A stretch of DNA of 64,000 nt, taken from positions 447,843-511,842 of the forward strand of contig NC_009401.2 of assembly GCF_000002875.2 (NCBI RefSeq). The letters run 5' to 3'. Position 1 is the first letter of the stretch, and every line of letters starts with the position of its first letter. A model generated the notes under the pieces. The model did no database searches. It was not told where the DNA came from and saw only the letters and a list, made by a program, of their open reading frames with translations. Positions 1 through 11,500 of the stretch are shown here, in pieces. The position numbers and the translations under genes are program-made. The DNA comes from Leishmania infantum JPCM5. Its lineage: Eukaryota; Euglenozoa; Kinetoplastea; Trypanosomatida; Trypanosomatidae.

Positions 1-148
1 CCTGCCCACGCACCTGCAGTAAGTGTTTCCGTTTAGGTGCCCGCGCATGCGCATGCGCCTGCAATTCTGTGCGACTTACTGCTGCAGTGTGTGTGTGTGT
101 GTCTTCCCTCCTCACACATGCACGATTCTTCACCGACCTCTTCCAGCA

Positions 149-208
149 TTCTATCCCATCCCTTCCCTTTCCATTCTTCACACACACACACACGCACACA
201 TCGTGCGA
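149..208 (+). promoter_or_regulatory. Candidate trans-splice acceptor for NAA35
   Basis: A pyrimidine tract (149-179) is followed by a CA repeat and the first AG at 207-208, leaving a 5' UTR of about 185 bases to the ATG at 394. A second pyrimidine stretch right before the ATG has no AG between it and the start. Inferred from the general trypanosomatid rule of poly-pyrimidine then first AG. Confidence 0.45.
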
Positions 209-342
209 GCCTAGAGGTCTTGCCGCTTACACCACGGAAGAGCGAAAAAGGAACACAGCCGTACGGCACCCCGAAGCAGGACACAGGAAGAAGCACGTAG
301 CGTACACGCGCAGCGTCGTGTGAAACACACACACACACACAT
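180..342. repeat. Two (CA)n microsatellites
   Basis: Perfect or near-perfect CA dinucleotide runs lie at about 180-200 and 324-342, either side of the presumed splice acceptor. They are typical of trypanosomatid intergenic DNA and likely to vary in length between strains. Confidence 0.85.
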
Positions 343-393
343 ACATCCGCCTTGCCTTCTCTGTCTCACGTCTCCGTCTTCTCTGTGGTCACC

Positions 394-2619
394 ATGCAGC
401 CACCGCCGAAGCCACTTTGCGACCTCAACGATACCTGGGAGGATGTCCTGACCGCCTTCAACGACTGTCTGAAGGGGGAGTCGACCTGGAGCTGCCACTG
501 CCTCGACGGCATCGACAAGGAGGTCATCCTCTCCGCACCGGAGATCATGGACCCCAAGACGGACTCTGGCTTTAACTGCGAGGAGATTTACTCCCTTTCC
601 CATCTCCTGAAGACGGAAGAGGTGCCCTCGGCGGCTACCGTGTCCACGGAGGCGGCGCTGCTGGATGTAATGGACTACATCCACGTCAAGGAGCTCACGT
701 ACCTGCAGGGGTACTCCCTCACACAGAGCTACCTGGACTTCCCCTACTTCCTGCGCATGGATCTTCTCAAGGAGCAGAACGGCACCCTGCACGCCTACTG
801 CCGCGGCGTGCTGCGCTCCCTCGACTGCGTACTGCGCGCCGTCTTCTCCACTACGAACCGCAGCGAGGAGGAGTTCATGCTGGTGCCCCCGGAGCTGGAC
901 CGTCAGCCCGACTGCAGCGTGGACGAGATCCTGGCGGAGCTGGAGACAGCCGCGGCGAAGTCCTCGAGCCCCGCCGTGGCTGCCCGGCTGCGCTTCCGCA
1001 AGCACTTCCTCGCGGCCCTGTCGCTGCTTCTGGACTCGAAGAAGAGGTCGGATATTGAGGCGGCGTGCGACATCTGCCAAGAGGCCCTCGCGCTGCTGGA
1101 GAGCGGCCTCTACATCCGCTCCAGCGAGCCGGCGCCGGAGGCGAAGCTGCTACGCGCGAAGGAGATCGCCTACTGGGTCAGCGTCATCACTCCGACCAAG
1201 GCGCTGCCCGCAACGTCCTTTGCCGATGCCATGTCCGCCTACAAGCGCCTGCTGCAGCAATTGATGTCGTTCAAGACGCTTGTGAACATGGAGTCACTTG
1301 CCTGCATTGCGGACTTCATCGAGAACTTTGGCGCGCTGCAGCCGCTCCTGCCGGCGCGCTCGCTCTGCGCCGTCGTCCTGTTCAGCCGTGACCCCAACGA
1401 GTCGTTCCTTTACGGCGCCCCGCTGCATCGCCGCACGCTGGAGACACTGACGAGGAGGTACGGCGCCCCGCTCTATCAAAAAATCTTCGAGGCCGACGAG
1501 GCCATGGTTGACGGCGTCGTTGAGTACCGCGTAAAGTGCACGATGAACCGCCTGAAGGTGACGCCGGAGCAGCGAATGCTCCTGCGCCAGCAGACCATCG
1601 ACTCGGTGCGGCGCTGGGTCATGGAGGTGAGCAAGCTGTATCTCGTCTTCCTGGAGACGATGCTGTGCAACCGCGGGCTGGCGCACCGGCGCATGATGAA
1701 CACGATGGCGGACTTCATCCGCCTCCAGGAGCTGTCGTACACGACTGACCTCTCCGTCTTCCTCGCCAACATGCCTGGTGTCTCGAAAGAGCTGGAGGCG
1801 GAGTGCATCCGGTGCAGCACGGTACTGACGCTCTTCTCGAACGACTACGTGCTGCGCGCGATGGAACTCATTATGAGCTTCGAGGTGGAGCTCGACCTGC
1901 TGACGCAGGGAGAGCTGGTACCGGCAATATGGTACATCAACTTCGCGCAGCGCGCCCAGAAGGAAAACATGACGGCGCTGTGCTTGCAGAGCACGAACTT
2001 TATTCCCGCGACGCTGATCAACAAGCGCACCCACATTCCGGTGCACAACCTTGCCCTAACGACGCGCACGACGGGACAGATGGATCTCGCCCGCGACGGC
2101 CTGCTCGACGCGTGCTGCTCCCTCTCCGACGCCACCTATCTCTCTGCGTGCCTTATGGAGAGGAAGAACCTCATTGACCTTGCCAGTGCGCCGAAGGGCT
2201 CCCTCATCAGTGTGGAGAACATCTTCAACCACCGCCTGCTCCTCTGCTACGGCCAGCTGCGCAACCCGCCGCTGCGGTCGTACGAGCGCTGCATGAGCGC
2301 GAAGCCGTCGCTGGACGACGTGAGCAAGATCCCGATCTACGCCAAAAAGGCGGCCGAGGTGGCCAGCAACGCCGCCGAGAAGCTGAAGGCTGTCATGTCG
2401 AGCAGCGCCGTTGACGAGGTACGCAAGGCTGCCATTCGGCGCAATGCGGAGGGGCTGGAGAAGACGGCGCACATCGTGGCTGCCTCTCTCCGCGCCTTCT
2501 CGGCCGTTTGCGAGAACAGCGAGGAGCTGAAGGACTACTGCGCCGCAGTGGAGCGCCCCGGCTTGCCAAGCGCTCTGACCTTCACGTTCCGCAAGAGGAA
2601 GGAGACGGCCACTGCGTAG
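394..2619 (+). CDS. NAA35: NatC auxiliary subunit NAA35 / Mak10-like
   Basis: The 741-residue product matches the Mak10/NAA35 family, the large non-catalytic subunit of N-terminal acetyltransferase C. That complex acetylates nascent proteins starting with Met plus a hydrophobic residue and docks on the ribosome. The best evidence is the N-terminal signature EIMDPKTDSG at about residues 50-59, matching the IEMMDPKMDAG block of animal and yeast proteins. About 50 residues later, LQGYSLTQ (residues 104-111) matches LEGHSLAQ. The length is close to human NAA35 (about 725). The rest is helical with no catalytic motif, as expected for a scaffold. The catalytic partner NAA30 and small subunit NAA38 are not in the window. 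The ORF extends upstream only to a TTG, so the ATG at 394 is taken as start. The cytosolic, ribosome-associated role is inferred from the family. Confidence 0.85.
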   Translation: MQPPPKPLCDLNDTWEDVLTAFNDCLKGESTWSCHCLDGIDKEVILSAPEIMDPKTDSGFNCEEIYSLSHLLKTEEVPSAATVSTEAALLDVMDYIHVKELTYLQGYSLTQSYLDFPYFLRMDLLKEQNGTLHAYCRGVLRSLDCVLRAVFSTTNRSEEEFMLVPPELDRQPDCSVDEILAELETAAAKSSSPAVAARLRFRKHFLAALSLLLDSKKRSDIEAACDICQEALALLESGLYIRSSEPAPEAKLLRAKEIAYWVSVITPTKALPATSFADAMSAYKRLLQQLMSFKTLVNMESLACIADFIENFGALQPLLPARSLCAVVLFSRDPNESFLYGAPLHRRTLETLTRRYGAPLYQKIFEADEAMVDGVVEYRVKCTMNRLKVTPEQRMLLRQQTIDSVRRWVMEVSKLYLVFLETMLCNRGLAHRRMMNTMADFIRLQELSYTTDLSVFLANMPGVSKELEAECIRCSTVLTLFSNDYVLRAMELIMSFEVELDLLTQGELVPAIWYINFAQRAQKENMTALCLQSTNFIPATLINKRTHIPVHNLALTTRTTGQMDLARDGLLDACCSLSDATYLSACLMERKNLIDLASAPKGSLISVENIFNHRLLLCYGQLRNPPLRSYERCMSAKPSLDDVSKIPIYAKKAAEVASNAAEKLKAVMSSSAVDEVRKAAIRRNAEGLEKTAHIVAASLRAFSAVCENSEELKDYCAAVERPGLPSALTFTFRKRKETATA

Positions 2620-3728
2620 CTGCGAAGTTCGGAGCGTGTCCTAGTGGGTGCGTGCGTGGGTGCTTTAGTGCCAGTGTGGGCGTGTGCCAACTTCTCCAGC
2701 TTCCGTACCCCCTCCCTCCCTCCTTCCCTCGCTCGCTCTTTCCCTTGTTTATGTTTTCGTGTTGTCGTTCTCTGGTGCTCACCGTGTGTCATGTTACCTT
2801 AACTAATCAAACGTCTCGGCCCTCGAGTGTGTGCTGTGTGCGCGCGCCGGGTGAGGAAAGAGGGTGTGCGGTGCGTGTGATGTGTGTGCTGTGATATTGG
2901 GGCAGTGGCGGTCGGGAGGGTTTGGCGCTGTGCTTCACCCGTCTTAAGTGTTTGTGTTCTTGTATTCGTTTTTTTTTTCGTTAAGGAACAGCAACGTCAC
3001 CACCAATAGCAGCAGCAGTGGAAGCAGCGGCAGCAGCAGCCGAATGCGGGCGAGCGTGTCGCGAGTCGGGCGACCATGAAGAAGGAGGGGGCGGGGGGGG
3101 CGGGAAAGGGCGGGAGGGGCGCTGAAGGACCTCTTCCCCCTCCCTCCCTCCCTCCGTCCTTCCCGTTGTTTTCTCTTTCTGCATCTCTTAAAGTTGAAAC
3201 GAGAAAAAGTGTGTGCCGGGGGAGCCATCACAGAAACACACACACACACTTACACACAGAGCGTATGTGCGGAGTCAGGCATACCTCATCCTATCGCTGC
3301 TCCGCCCCGCCTTTGCCTCTCTCTGTCTCCCGGTTCGCGAATCAAAAGCTTCTATAGGTGTGGGAGTTGTACAGCGCCCACCAGTGGAGATGTACGAAGT
3401 AGGCAAGGGGCGCACACGCACGCTCAGGTGCGCGCCCCTGGTGCGGTGGTTGGTGCTCCCATCACCGTTCTTCACCTTCTGTTTCCTTCTCACTGTCTTC
3501 TCCATCTCCACATCGCTTCTCTGCATCCCCCCTCCTCCCCATACTGCTGGGCTGCAGTGGTTGGACAGCCCTATTGCTACGACCTCTTTATCGCGCTGTC
3601 TCATCAAGGGACACCGACGCGAATACGCCCAAACACCTCACGGATCATATGCGAGCAGACACACTCGAAATCATAGGCGGAGCTCGAAGCAAGTGACGAC
3701 ATCTTTTTAGGAGGAGCTAGCAAGCAAT
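2620..3728. other. Intergenic region, 1.1 kb
   Basis: No supported gene. It contains a T run near 2969-2979, G-rich and C-rich patches (about 3087-3160), a CA run near 3236-3258, and a long pyrimidine stretch at 3460-3550 that serves the next gene. Short ORFs on both strands here are low-complexity and lack protein-like composition. Confidence 0.6.
3460..3557 (+). promoter_or_regulatory. Candidate trans-splice acceptor for the small membrane protein
   Basis: Nearly 90 bases of C/T-rich sequence end in an AG at 3556-3557, 171 bases upstream of the ATG at 3729. This is among the cleaner splice signals in the window and supports the small downstream ORF being a real transcript. Confidence 0.55.
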
Positions 3729-3980
3729 ATGAGCGGGGTTCGAGTCGCTGCCTTTAGCAAATACTTCGCCATCGGCGCACTCTGCGCGGCTCTCGTGTGT
3801 GCGCGGCACAGTGCCTTCCTCGTTGCCGATGACTCGCTGCAGTTCCAGCGTGTCTGCACGAGCGTGGCGCGCTACGCGGATGAGGCTGCTGCGCTGGAGG
3901 AATATGTGGAGTCACAGGGGCTCTCTATCGCCAAGATCCAGTCGAAGATGAACCTCCCGTGGCCAGCGGCGGCCAAGTAA
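3729..3980 (+). CDS. Small single-pass membrane protein, unknown function
   Basis: An 83-residue protein not matched to a known family. Residues about 10-30 form a hydrophobic segment rich in Ala, Leu, Cys and Val, which could be a signal anchor, a cleaved signal or an inner-mitochondrial-membrane helix. The remaining 50 residues are soluble, with an acidic helical stretch (DEAAALEEYVE) and a C-terminal PWPAAAK. A single short hydrophobic helix plus a small soluble domain is common among accessory subunits of trypanosomatid respiratory complexes, but nothing here proves that. Support for a real gene comes from the ATG start, G/C at third positions, and a strong upstream pyrimidine tract with AG. 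Neighbouring ORFs of similar size lack all three. Confidence 0.6.
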   Translation: MSGVRVAAFSKYFAIGALCAALVCARHSAFLVADDSLQFQRVCTSVARYADEAAALEEYVESQGLSIAKIQSKMNLPWPAAAK

Positions 3981-4602
3981 GGAGGGCCGTACAGGGGGAG
4001 GAGGAGGAGGAGGAAGGGTGTGCAGTAGGGTCGGTGGACAAGAGTGTGTGTGTGGGCTTGCCTGTCTCTTCTTGCCCTCTCTTACAACACCCCCCCTTCC
4101 CCTGCCACTTATATCCTCCGCATCACGGTCTATCACACACGCAAGAAATATCCACGCACAAGGGGCCATGCATGCGCTGGCAGCCGCATCGCAGGTCTCA
4201 TACTTCCAGAAGACGACCCCGTTTGATGTGCACGGCTGCGAGGGCGGACGCGTGCCCCTTTTCATCGACAGAAGACGACAGCACTGAAAGCGATACAGAC
4301 CAGGGCGCATGATCAGTGCCGCGATGGTGTGATGGCCACGTCCTTCTCCCCTCTTCCTCTATCGATGGCCTTCCCACGCCGCTTCCGGCGAGGCGGGTGG
4401 ATGATGGAGGGACAGGAAACACAAGAAAAACAGAAGAAGCGCACGCTGTCGTGTGGAACAGCGTGCCGCGACTGGTGCTGCTACGTCTGCTGCGGCTGCA
4501 CCACCTTCTTTCCAGGAACGTTTGCGATGTCCTCGCTGCCTTCATTCTTATTTTCGCCGCCTTCGTCCTCCTCTGTGCCCACTCCGACGCGGTTCCCCTT
4601 CG

Positions 4603-4640
4603 ACACACACACGCACGCGCGCGCACACACACACACACGC
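4603..4640. repeat. (CA)n/(CG) dinucleotide run
   Basis: Alternating CA and CG dinucleotides for about 38 bases in the intergenic region. Purine-pyrimidine alternation of this kind can adopt Z-DNA; no function is claimed. Confidence 0.8.
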
Positions 4641-5185
4641 GAATCATTACAACATGCGTCATGTCTGCGCACAAGTTGAGCAAAACGCTCCTCGCGTCAG
4701 CCGTCTACTTTCTAATACCGACCACCTCTTTGGCTTTCCCCGTCTCGTAGCAGGGCTGCCTTGGCGACATCATCATACCTATTCACCTATTCGTCTCTGG
4801 GAGTGTGAGCCCTCAACGAGTCGTCGCGCGCGCGTCTGCGATTTCAGCAGGGCGTCTCGTCGGCCTAAGGCAATCACACGCGCCTGTCCATGAATAATAA
4901 CAAGGCGTCAGTGTGCACACGGACTCGAAGAGGGTGTACACTTCACATAACCCCATAGAGGAAGACCTCTAAGCAGGCGATCACCTACTGCGTTGCCAGG
5001 GCACGGACTCTCATCCATATAACGATATCGCATTGTGACCTTTCCTGTTGTTGTCAGCACCTTCCCTGTCGGTGCTGTGTCGACTGCCCGCTACGACTCA
5101 CTGTGTGTGCGTATCTCCCTCTGTTGCTGCTCTTTGTTTTACGCGGTGTTGATCTTCTTTCCAGCTCCTCTTGGTCGTGGTCTTG

Positions 5186-5221
5186 TATGTCTTTCCTTCA
5201 TTTTCTTGCCGTGCTTCTCAG
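5186..5221 (+). promoter_or_regulatory. Candidate trans-splice acceptor for the giant TOR-like gene
   Basis: A T-rich pyrimidine stretch ends in CTTCTCAG with AG at 5220-5221. An alternative with the same form ends at AG 5163-5164. Either gives a 5' UTR of roughly 290-350 bases before the ATG at 5514. Confidence 0.5.
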
Positions 5222-5513
5222 CTGACGGGACCATCCAGTGTGCGCATGCACGGACGTGTGCCTGTGCCTGTGTGTGTGTTTTGCCCTTTGATAGCGTTTT
5301 CTTAGTTTGCTTCGCTCTCCCTTGTCTTGGCGTCCTCACGACTCAGCCGCTGTTGTTGGACCCGTCGCACACCGTCGTCGCCGTTATCTTCTCCTGCGGA
5401 GCACTGTGAAGAGTGCACGTGAGCAGCCCTTTCACAGTGCTGCGCGTCTCGCGTATGGTGGTCAACGGCAGGACGCTTTCCTCAGCACCGTCAACTGCCG
5501 ATCGCTCGCCATC

Positions 5514-8500
5514 ATGCCGTCGCGCCTTGCGCACATAACGACCCACTTCTTCAACCTCCCAGCTGCACAGGATGAGCCGACGTATGGCACCATGCGGCCA
5601 GCGCAGGAGCTGACGAGCTCCACCACGCTGGCCATGGGGGGCGCAACCGGCCATCGCACCACTGGCGGTCCACTGGACGGGTCCAGGCTGATGGCAGCCA
5701 TGCGTCGCGGCGGCATAGCCAGCGGAGGGGGTCACATCTACGCAGCAGGTGCGACTGGGCGGCCCTCCTCTTCAGCTTCCTCCACCGTCGCCTTGACGCC
5801 GCTTCTGTCGCCTGCTTCACCTACGTCACCGGTGATCACGCGATGGCCGACCTTTTCGGTCTCACCTCGTAGCAGCGGCGGCGGGCCTCGAAGTTGGACT
5901 GCCCTCACCAAGGCGAGGCGAGCTCTCGAAGACAGCAGCCTTGGCTCCCCATCCTCACCGGTGCTGCCGAGCGCGGGGGCCGGCGCAGATGTCGTGGGCA
6001 TCGAGGCGGCATTGCCGTCGTTGCCAACGTGGAGTGCCGACGCACGCGCCTGGCCTGCGAGCGCGGGAGCTGGAGTGGCTGGGAAGGAGGCGGCGAGCGG
6101 GGTGGCAGGCCTGGTCGGGTCGCGACACACTTCGCCGCGCATCGGCGCCGCTGGCCACCACAGCACTCTGCACAGCGCGACTGTGCCCATGTCGCCGACA
6201 GGGAAGCTTTCGCCTTCAAGCCGCTGGGGCCCTGCTGGCACCGCCGTGGGCCACGACCGCAGCACCGAGGGCATCTCGGCCGGAGCGAGCGGGCGAGGCG
6301 GTGACGGCGTCGGTGGCCAAGGAGGTCTGCACTCCACATTGGAGGATTCCGCGAGGACGCTGGTAACCGAGGCAGACGGCGACCTTCTAGTGCCACCGTT
6401 GATACACTTCGTCGAGGATGAGGAGGTGCTGCGGTATGTTGCTGAACTGCTGAACCGCCGTCGCGTTGACGAAGTCGCATCCGCTGTGGAGGCTGTCGAG
6501 CACGCGTCGGCAGAGGACCTCTCGGTGCCGACCAAGGGGCTCAGTCGCGCGGTTGTTCTTCAGCGTGACTATGTGCTTAGCGCTTCACAGAGCAAGTCCC
6601 TGCACGCGCTCATGATGCCGAGCAGTGGCGCGCAGAGCACGATGGGCCACCGCCGCGCATACCCTTCTACGCTCGTGTCTGCGAGTGATGCCACGAGAAA
6701 CGCGATGAAAGGCGCGGTGGTCGGCGACGATGTTGGGGCTGCTGTGCAGGGGCGTGACCGCTCTCGTGCCGCCTCCCTCGGCCCGCAACTCCATTCAAGA
6801 GGCGAGGAGGAGGCCGCAGCAGCGACGATGAGATCGGCGAACACAGGCAGCGTTGACACGGGCTCGCCCACTTCCCCGTTAGCTGCAACTGCCTCCTCGT
6901 TGTATCTGACAGCTCTGACGAGGCCGCTGTGCGACACCGGCAGTAGCGGAGTGTACTTGAGCTGCACCAGCAGCGGCGATGCGGCGGCAAGCAATCACTC
7001 CACTGCCCAGCAGCGTAGCGGCAGGTCGCGCAGGTCTCTTGACGCAACGAAGTCAGGCGGCTCTGCCTCGGCCGCGGCTGCCTCGTCGGCCGCCACTGCA
7101 GCGTTGCGAAGGGCGGATAGCGCGTCAGAGGGGCGCACTGCCGCCGCCGATGCTGCGATGGCCTCCGCGCCGCCAATTGACCTGGAGGGCTTCTGTCTCG
7201 CCGTGCGCTACAACGTGTTCGCCAACTACCGGACCCTGCCCGTTCACTGCGCGCAGCGGTCTTATGAGCAGCTACCGGTGCGGTATCGCGCCGGGCTCGA
7301 CGCGATTTCGGCCGACGTGCTTCAGCAGCAGCAGCACCGTGACCAGCAGCAGGGCAGTACCGATGCGGTCAGCGCCAGCGATGAGGTTGCCAATGTCGCG
7401 GTGTCGACGAGTGTCGGCAGCGGCGGCGCCGCAAACATGGGCCACCCTCGTGGCCGACGCTCCGAGGGGTCTTCGGCGGGCTTGTCAGCAGCCGCTCCAG
7501 GGGCTGCGGCCTACGTCGCAGAGGGTTGCCACGACTCCGTCACCTTCATTGGCATGGGGTACTACGGCGCTGGAGGTCGTGGCGGTGCATGGCCAGCCAC
7601 CATGAACCTCTCCGGGAGCATCGGCGCAGCGTCGACGGCGACAACTCCAGCTGCGAGCCCCGGCTGGCTGAGCAGGGGCGGAAGCATGTGCCTCGACACG
7701 TCGGTGTTTCCTTCGCTTCCCTCGTGCTCTATGGAAGAGAGAGCGGCAGTGACGATCGCGTCGCCTGTGTCGGTCCCCACAACCTCTACACCAGGGGGCG
7801 CCGCTGCGCCCGTGCCGGCGGTCTCCCCACTGCCTTCGTCGTCGCCGACGTCTGCGGTGACCACCACGTCGGCCACAATAGGCGACGCAGCCGCAGGGGC
7901 AGGGCTTGTCTCCAGAGTGGCGCCGCTGCATCAAATCCAGCAGACCATTCAATCCTTCATCGCGCGTGGCGAGCGGGAGGTGGCGCTGCACTTTATAATG
8001 GCCACCGCCCCTTACCGCTTCTCTGGCACGACGGACAGCGACCGCGTACTTGCATTCTTCAACCAGATTCGCTTCTTCCTGCCGTCCCCGCGCTTCGGCA
8101 TCGTCATGCTGGCGATGGATGCGTGGCGCTCCCTGTACCGGCCGAGCGTCGGAGCTGGGGCAGCGGACTGCACGCACATGACACTGGAGCTGCTGGCGCT
8201 GATCGAGACGTACCTATGCCATGGGCGCACGTACGCCGAGTACGTGTCAGGGTTGCTCATGCTGCGTGCGGTGTTGGCGCTTGCTATGGAAAACAGTACT
8301 CTTTGCAGTCGCACGGCGGCGGTGCTGCTGCAGCACCGGTCCCTGCTGCAGGGCCGCTTGCCCACCTTCCTGCTCGCGGTTTGGCTGATACTGATGGAGT
8401 TCTACACCATTGACGACACTCTGTTGCCACCACGACGGGTTTTGCGCGACCTCGCCGCCAACGCCATGCAGGACCTGTTCACGGTGGCATTGGAGCTGCA

Positions 8501-11500
8501 CATGACGCTGCCGGTGCAGAACGTCGTCGCCAACGCCGTGAACGTCTTCTTCGCAGGCCCGCAGCCGCAGCCGCAACTCGGCCTCTCTCCACTCGTCGCT
8601 GCGTTCTCTGGTGGGGACGAGGTTTCGGTGGATGTGGGCCATCGTGGCGGTGCTGAGGCGAGCAACAGCAGCTCCGGCAATGCCAACGCCACGGCGGCGG
8701 CGGTGAAAGCCGCGCACTCCCTGTACTCAAACGCAGCAAGCAACGCCGGCAAGAGCGTTGACTCTGAAGCCGTGATGCTTCCTCTTCGCACTTTGGATGT
8801 GCCTGCTGCTGCTGTCGGTGCTGGTGTCGGCGTACGGGGAAGCGGGGCACCAGGATCAGGAGCTGCCCGAAGCCCGTCCCTTTCTCGGGCTACACCTAGC
8901 ATCGGAAAAGCGGCTTCGGACGACACGGCGGACACCGCGGCGGCGCCATTGCCGCCGCATCGCGTGCCTGGGGCTGATGCGGCCTCGGCGGCGGCGTCCG
9001 CCTCTCTCTCTCGCGACCCAACCGAGAGCAGCCAGTCGGCAATGCGAACGAGAGTCGTCACACCAGCGTCACCGGCTCCACAGGCGCCAGCTTTCTCGTA
9101 TCGCGCCGTCGCAAAGTCGATGTGGGTTTCTGTGAAGCGCGCAGCACGGCGCCTCGCCCATTCAACATCGGTGCCGTCGCCGTCACCAGCGCTGGCCATC
9201 GCTGCCGCCGTTGACGGCCGCAGCGACGCGGCTGAGGCTGCTAGCGCGACAAAAGATGCAATCGGTGGCACGCCTAGTTTGTTTTCTGCGCCGCCGGCTT
9301 TCGATCTACCTCGACGCATGGCGTCAGCGCGCACCATGGCCGCCAATAGACACCCGTCGCCGCCGCTGCTTGTTGAAGTTTTCGAGGACATTTTCCGTGA
9401 GTCGATGGAAGCTGACTTGTCAGAACACGCGGAGGCGGTTGCGCGATCGACGGGCAGTGTGCAGCAACAAGTGCCCCTCTACACAACCTCGGCAGCTGCC
9501 GGCAGTCGCTGGCTCGTACAGAGCAGCAGCTCACCTTCTTCCCAGGTTGCGCGACGGGTCGCTGTCACGAACGGTACCGCAGCCGGAGGTCGTGGCACCA
9601 TGCTGTCCCCGTACCACGCGCTTCGGCAGTCCAGTGCAGCCGGCTCGCCACTGTTGCGTCCGGGGTCGTGGGCGCAGCGTCGACAACAGCGACGCAGCTT
9701 CAGCGTCACACCTGCAGCGGCCACGACGCTGGGGCTGGAGTCGTCGTCAGCGTTCAGCGACCCGCTGTGGGGCGACATTCCCTTCGATGGCACTGTGCCC
9801 AACCGAGACGCGCTCTGGACATTACCGCTGGCACACGCTCTCCGTGTGGCCGGCCGGCCACAGACATTGGAGGCCACCGTGGCGGCGTCGACGCTCACGC
9901 TGGGCGCGTTTCTGTGTGCGTGGCGAATTGCGGGTCTCTCCGACGAGACGGACTCTGCGGGGAGCCGCGCATCGCGGCATTCGAGCGGCATGGCTACGGC
10001 AACTGCGGCCTCACTTGGCGCCAACCCTACGGAGGTCTCCATCGTTCCATCCGGCGAGCCACCCCTGCCACTCTACTTCGGCCCTGCGTCTGGTGGAGCC
10101 GGAGCGGGCGACGCTGACCCATTCACGGAGGGTGTTGTCCTTCCGCTCTTGACGCCGGAAAACCTCGTCGCAGCTGCGGGCTCCGGCGTTCCGGCGGGCT
10201 GTCGCGACTCTCTTGTTGAGCCAGTCTCGCTGCCGTACCCGTCACCCGCGACGGGTAACTCGACGGCGATGCCACCTGGCGTTGGCGCTTCTAGTGGGGC
10301 CTTTGGGGTCTCTACAGGTGAGCCGGAGAAGCCGGTGCCGATGCTTCCGACAACGATTTCTGCGCTCGCCAGCCGCACCGGGGCGTCGCGGTGCCGCGGA
10401 AGGTTGCTGGCATCCACCGCCACCGATGCGGATCCGGAGTGGCAGAGCGTGGAGAGCGCTGCGACAAACGTGTACGTACCTCCTGTGGCTGGCGTGGCGC
10501 CCCCCATCGTGCGGGCTTCAGGCGCAGCGACGAGGGCGGCACGGGATGAAGTGTCGGCCGCCACGCCGGCTGTGTCTACCGACATGGCGGCACTGCTCGC
10601 GGTGCCACCATTGCCAGGGCCAAGAGTAAGTCCGTCGCTACATGTGGCACAGGGCGCAGTAGCCACAGCCGCAGCGGCCAGAAACGGGTTTGATAACACG
10701 AGTGCGGATCATGTGACACTAGCAGGACTGCCAGCAACTGCCGCCGCCGCTGTCGCAACGCCAGACGCAGCCTTCTCTCATAGCTTGGGCTGCGCGAACG
10801 AGATCATGCAGGGCGCAGCCGGTCTCGTAGGGTCAGCGACGGTGGCAGGCCGCCAGAGTGGACTCCCCGCTACCATCCCGACGTCGACGGGGGGCTTGTG
10901 CAGGGCGCGCGTCTTTCCCACCGCGGCGGCGGATGTCAGCGTCTCTGACGACTCACGCTCACAGGTGGGCGCGCGCGGCGCTAACGATACGGCGAGGCTC
11001 ACGATGGCGGCGCCGAGGCCCGCTATGGGTACTGGTACTGCCGATGGCCGACCGAACGTGGCAGCAACAGTACCGCAGACGCCGTCCCTCTCTTTCTTCT
11101 TGCCCTCGTGGGCCGCGGCGCGAGTGATGGAGCGCTGCGTGCGTCCTTGCCGGGATGCCACCGGCCCTGCCACACTGTCCTCCACAGCAGACGGCGCGAG
11201 GGCGGCAACGAGGCATACAAGCGCCGTGGCGGTGACCAAGGAAGCAGAAATCCTCCTCAGCAGCGTAGTGCCAATCCTCTCCCAGTACTACGTGGACGCG
11301 CTCCCCGCCAGCGCCGTGACGGCGGCGACGCAAGTGCTCGTGAACCGTGCCATTCAATCAGTGAAGTCCCTCTCGCAGGGACTGCGTGATTGTAGTAGCC
11401 GCCTCGGCGCCAACAGTCGTGGCGGCGCACCTACCGAAACGACAGCGCGCGCAAGCTCAGGTGGCACCACTCTGCCCTCCTCGTCAGCGCCTCCCGAGTC

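Larger units (their letters stand above)
1..393. other. Intergenic / 5' UTR region before NAA35
   Basis: No gene is seen here. The stretch holds a (TG)n run near 89-102, a pyrimidine tract at about 149-179, (CA)n runs at about 180-200 and 324-342, and the presumed spliced-leader acceptor of the next gene. It may also contain the 3' end of an upstream transcript. Confidence 0.6.
3981..5513. other. Intergenic region, 1.5 kb
   Basis: No supported gene. It contains the 3' UTR of the small gene, a CA/CG-rich run at 4603-4640, and two C/T-rich stretches (about 5101-5162 and 5186-5219) before the giant gene. Overlapping short ORFs in several frames here share the same low-complexity DNA and are not considered real. 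Confidence 0.6.

Noticed and set aside
352..393. TTG-started extension of the NAA35 frame
   Set aside because: Trypanosomatid genes start with ATG; the extension is a pyrimidine-rich UTR read as Ser/Val codons.
3735..3746. GTTCGAGTC resembling a tRNA B-box
   Set aside because: It lies in the start of the small coding gene, and no A-box or cloverleaf is visible around it.
5307..5513. 69-codon upstream extension of the giant ORF
   Set aside because: It begins with TTG and has no ATG; the first in-frame ATG is at 5514, after the pyrimidine tract and AG.
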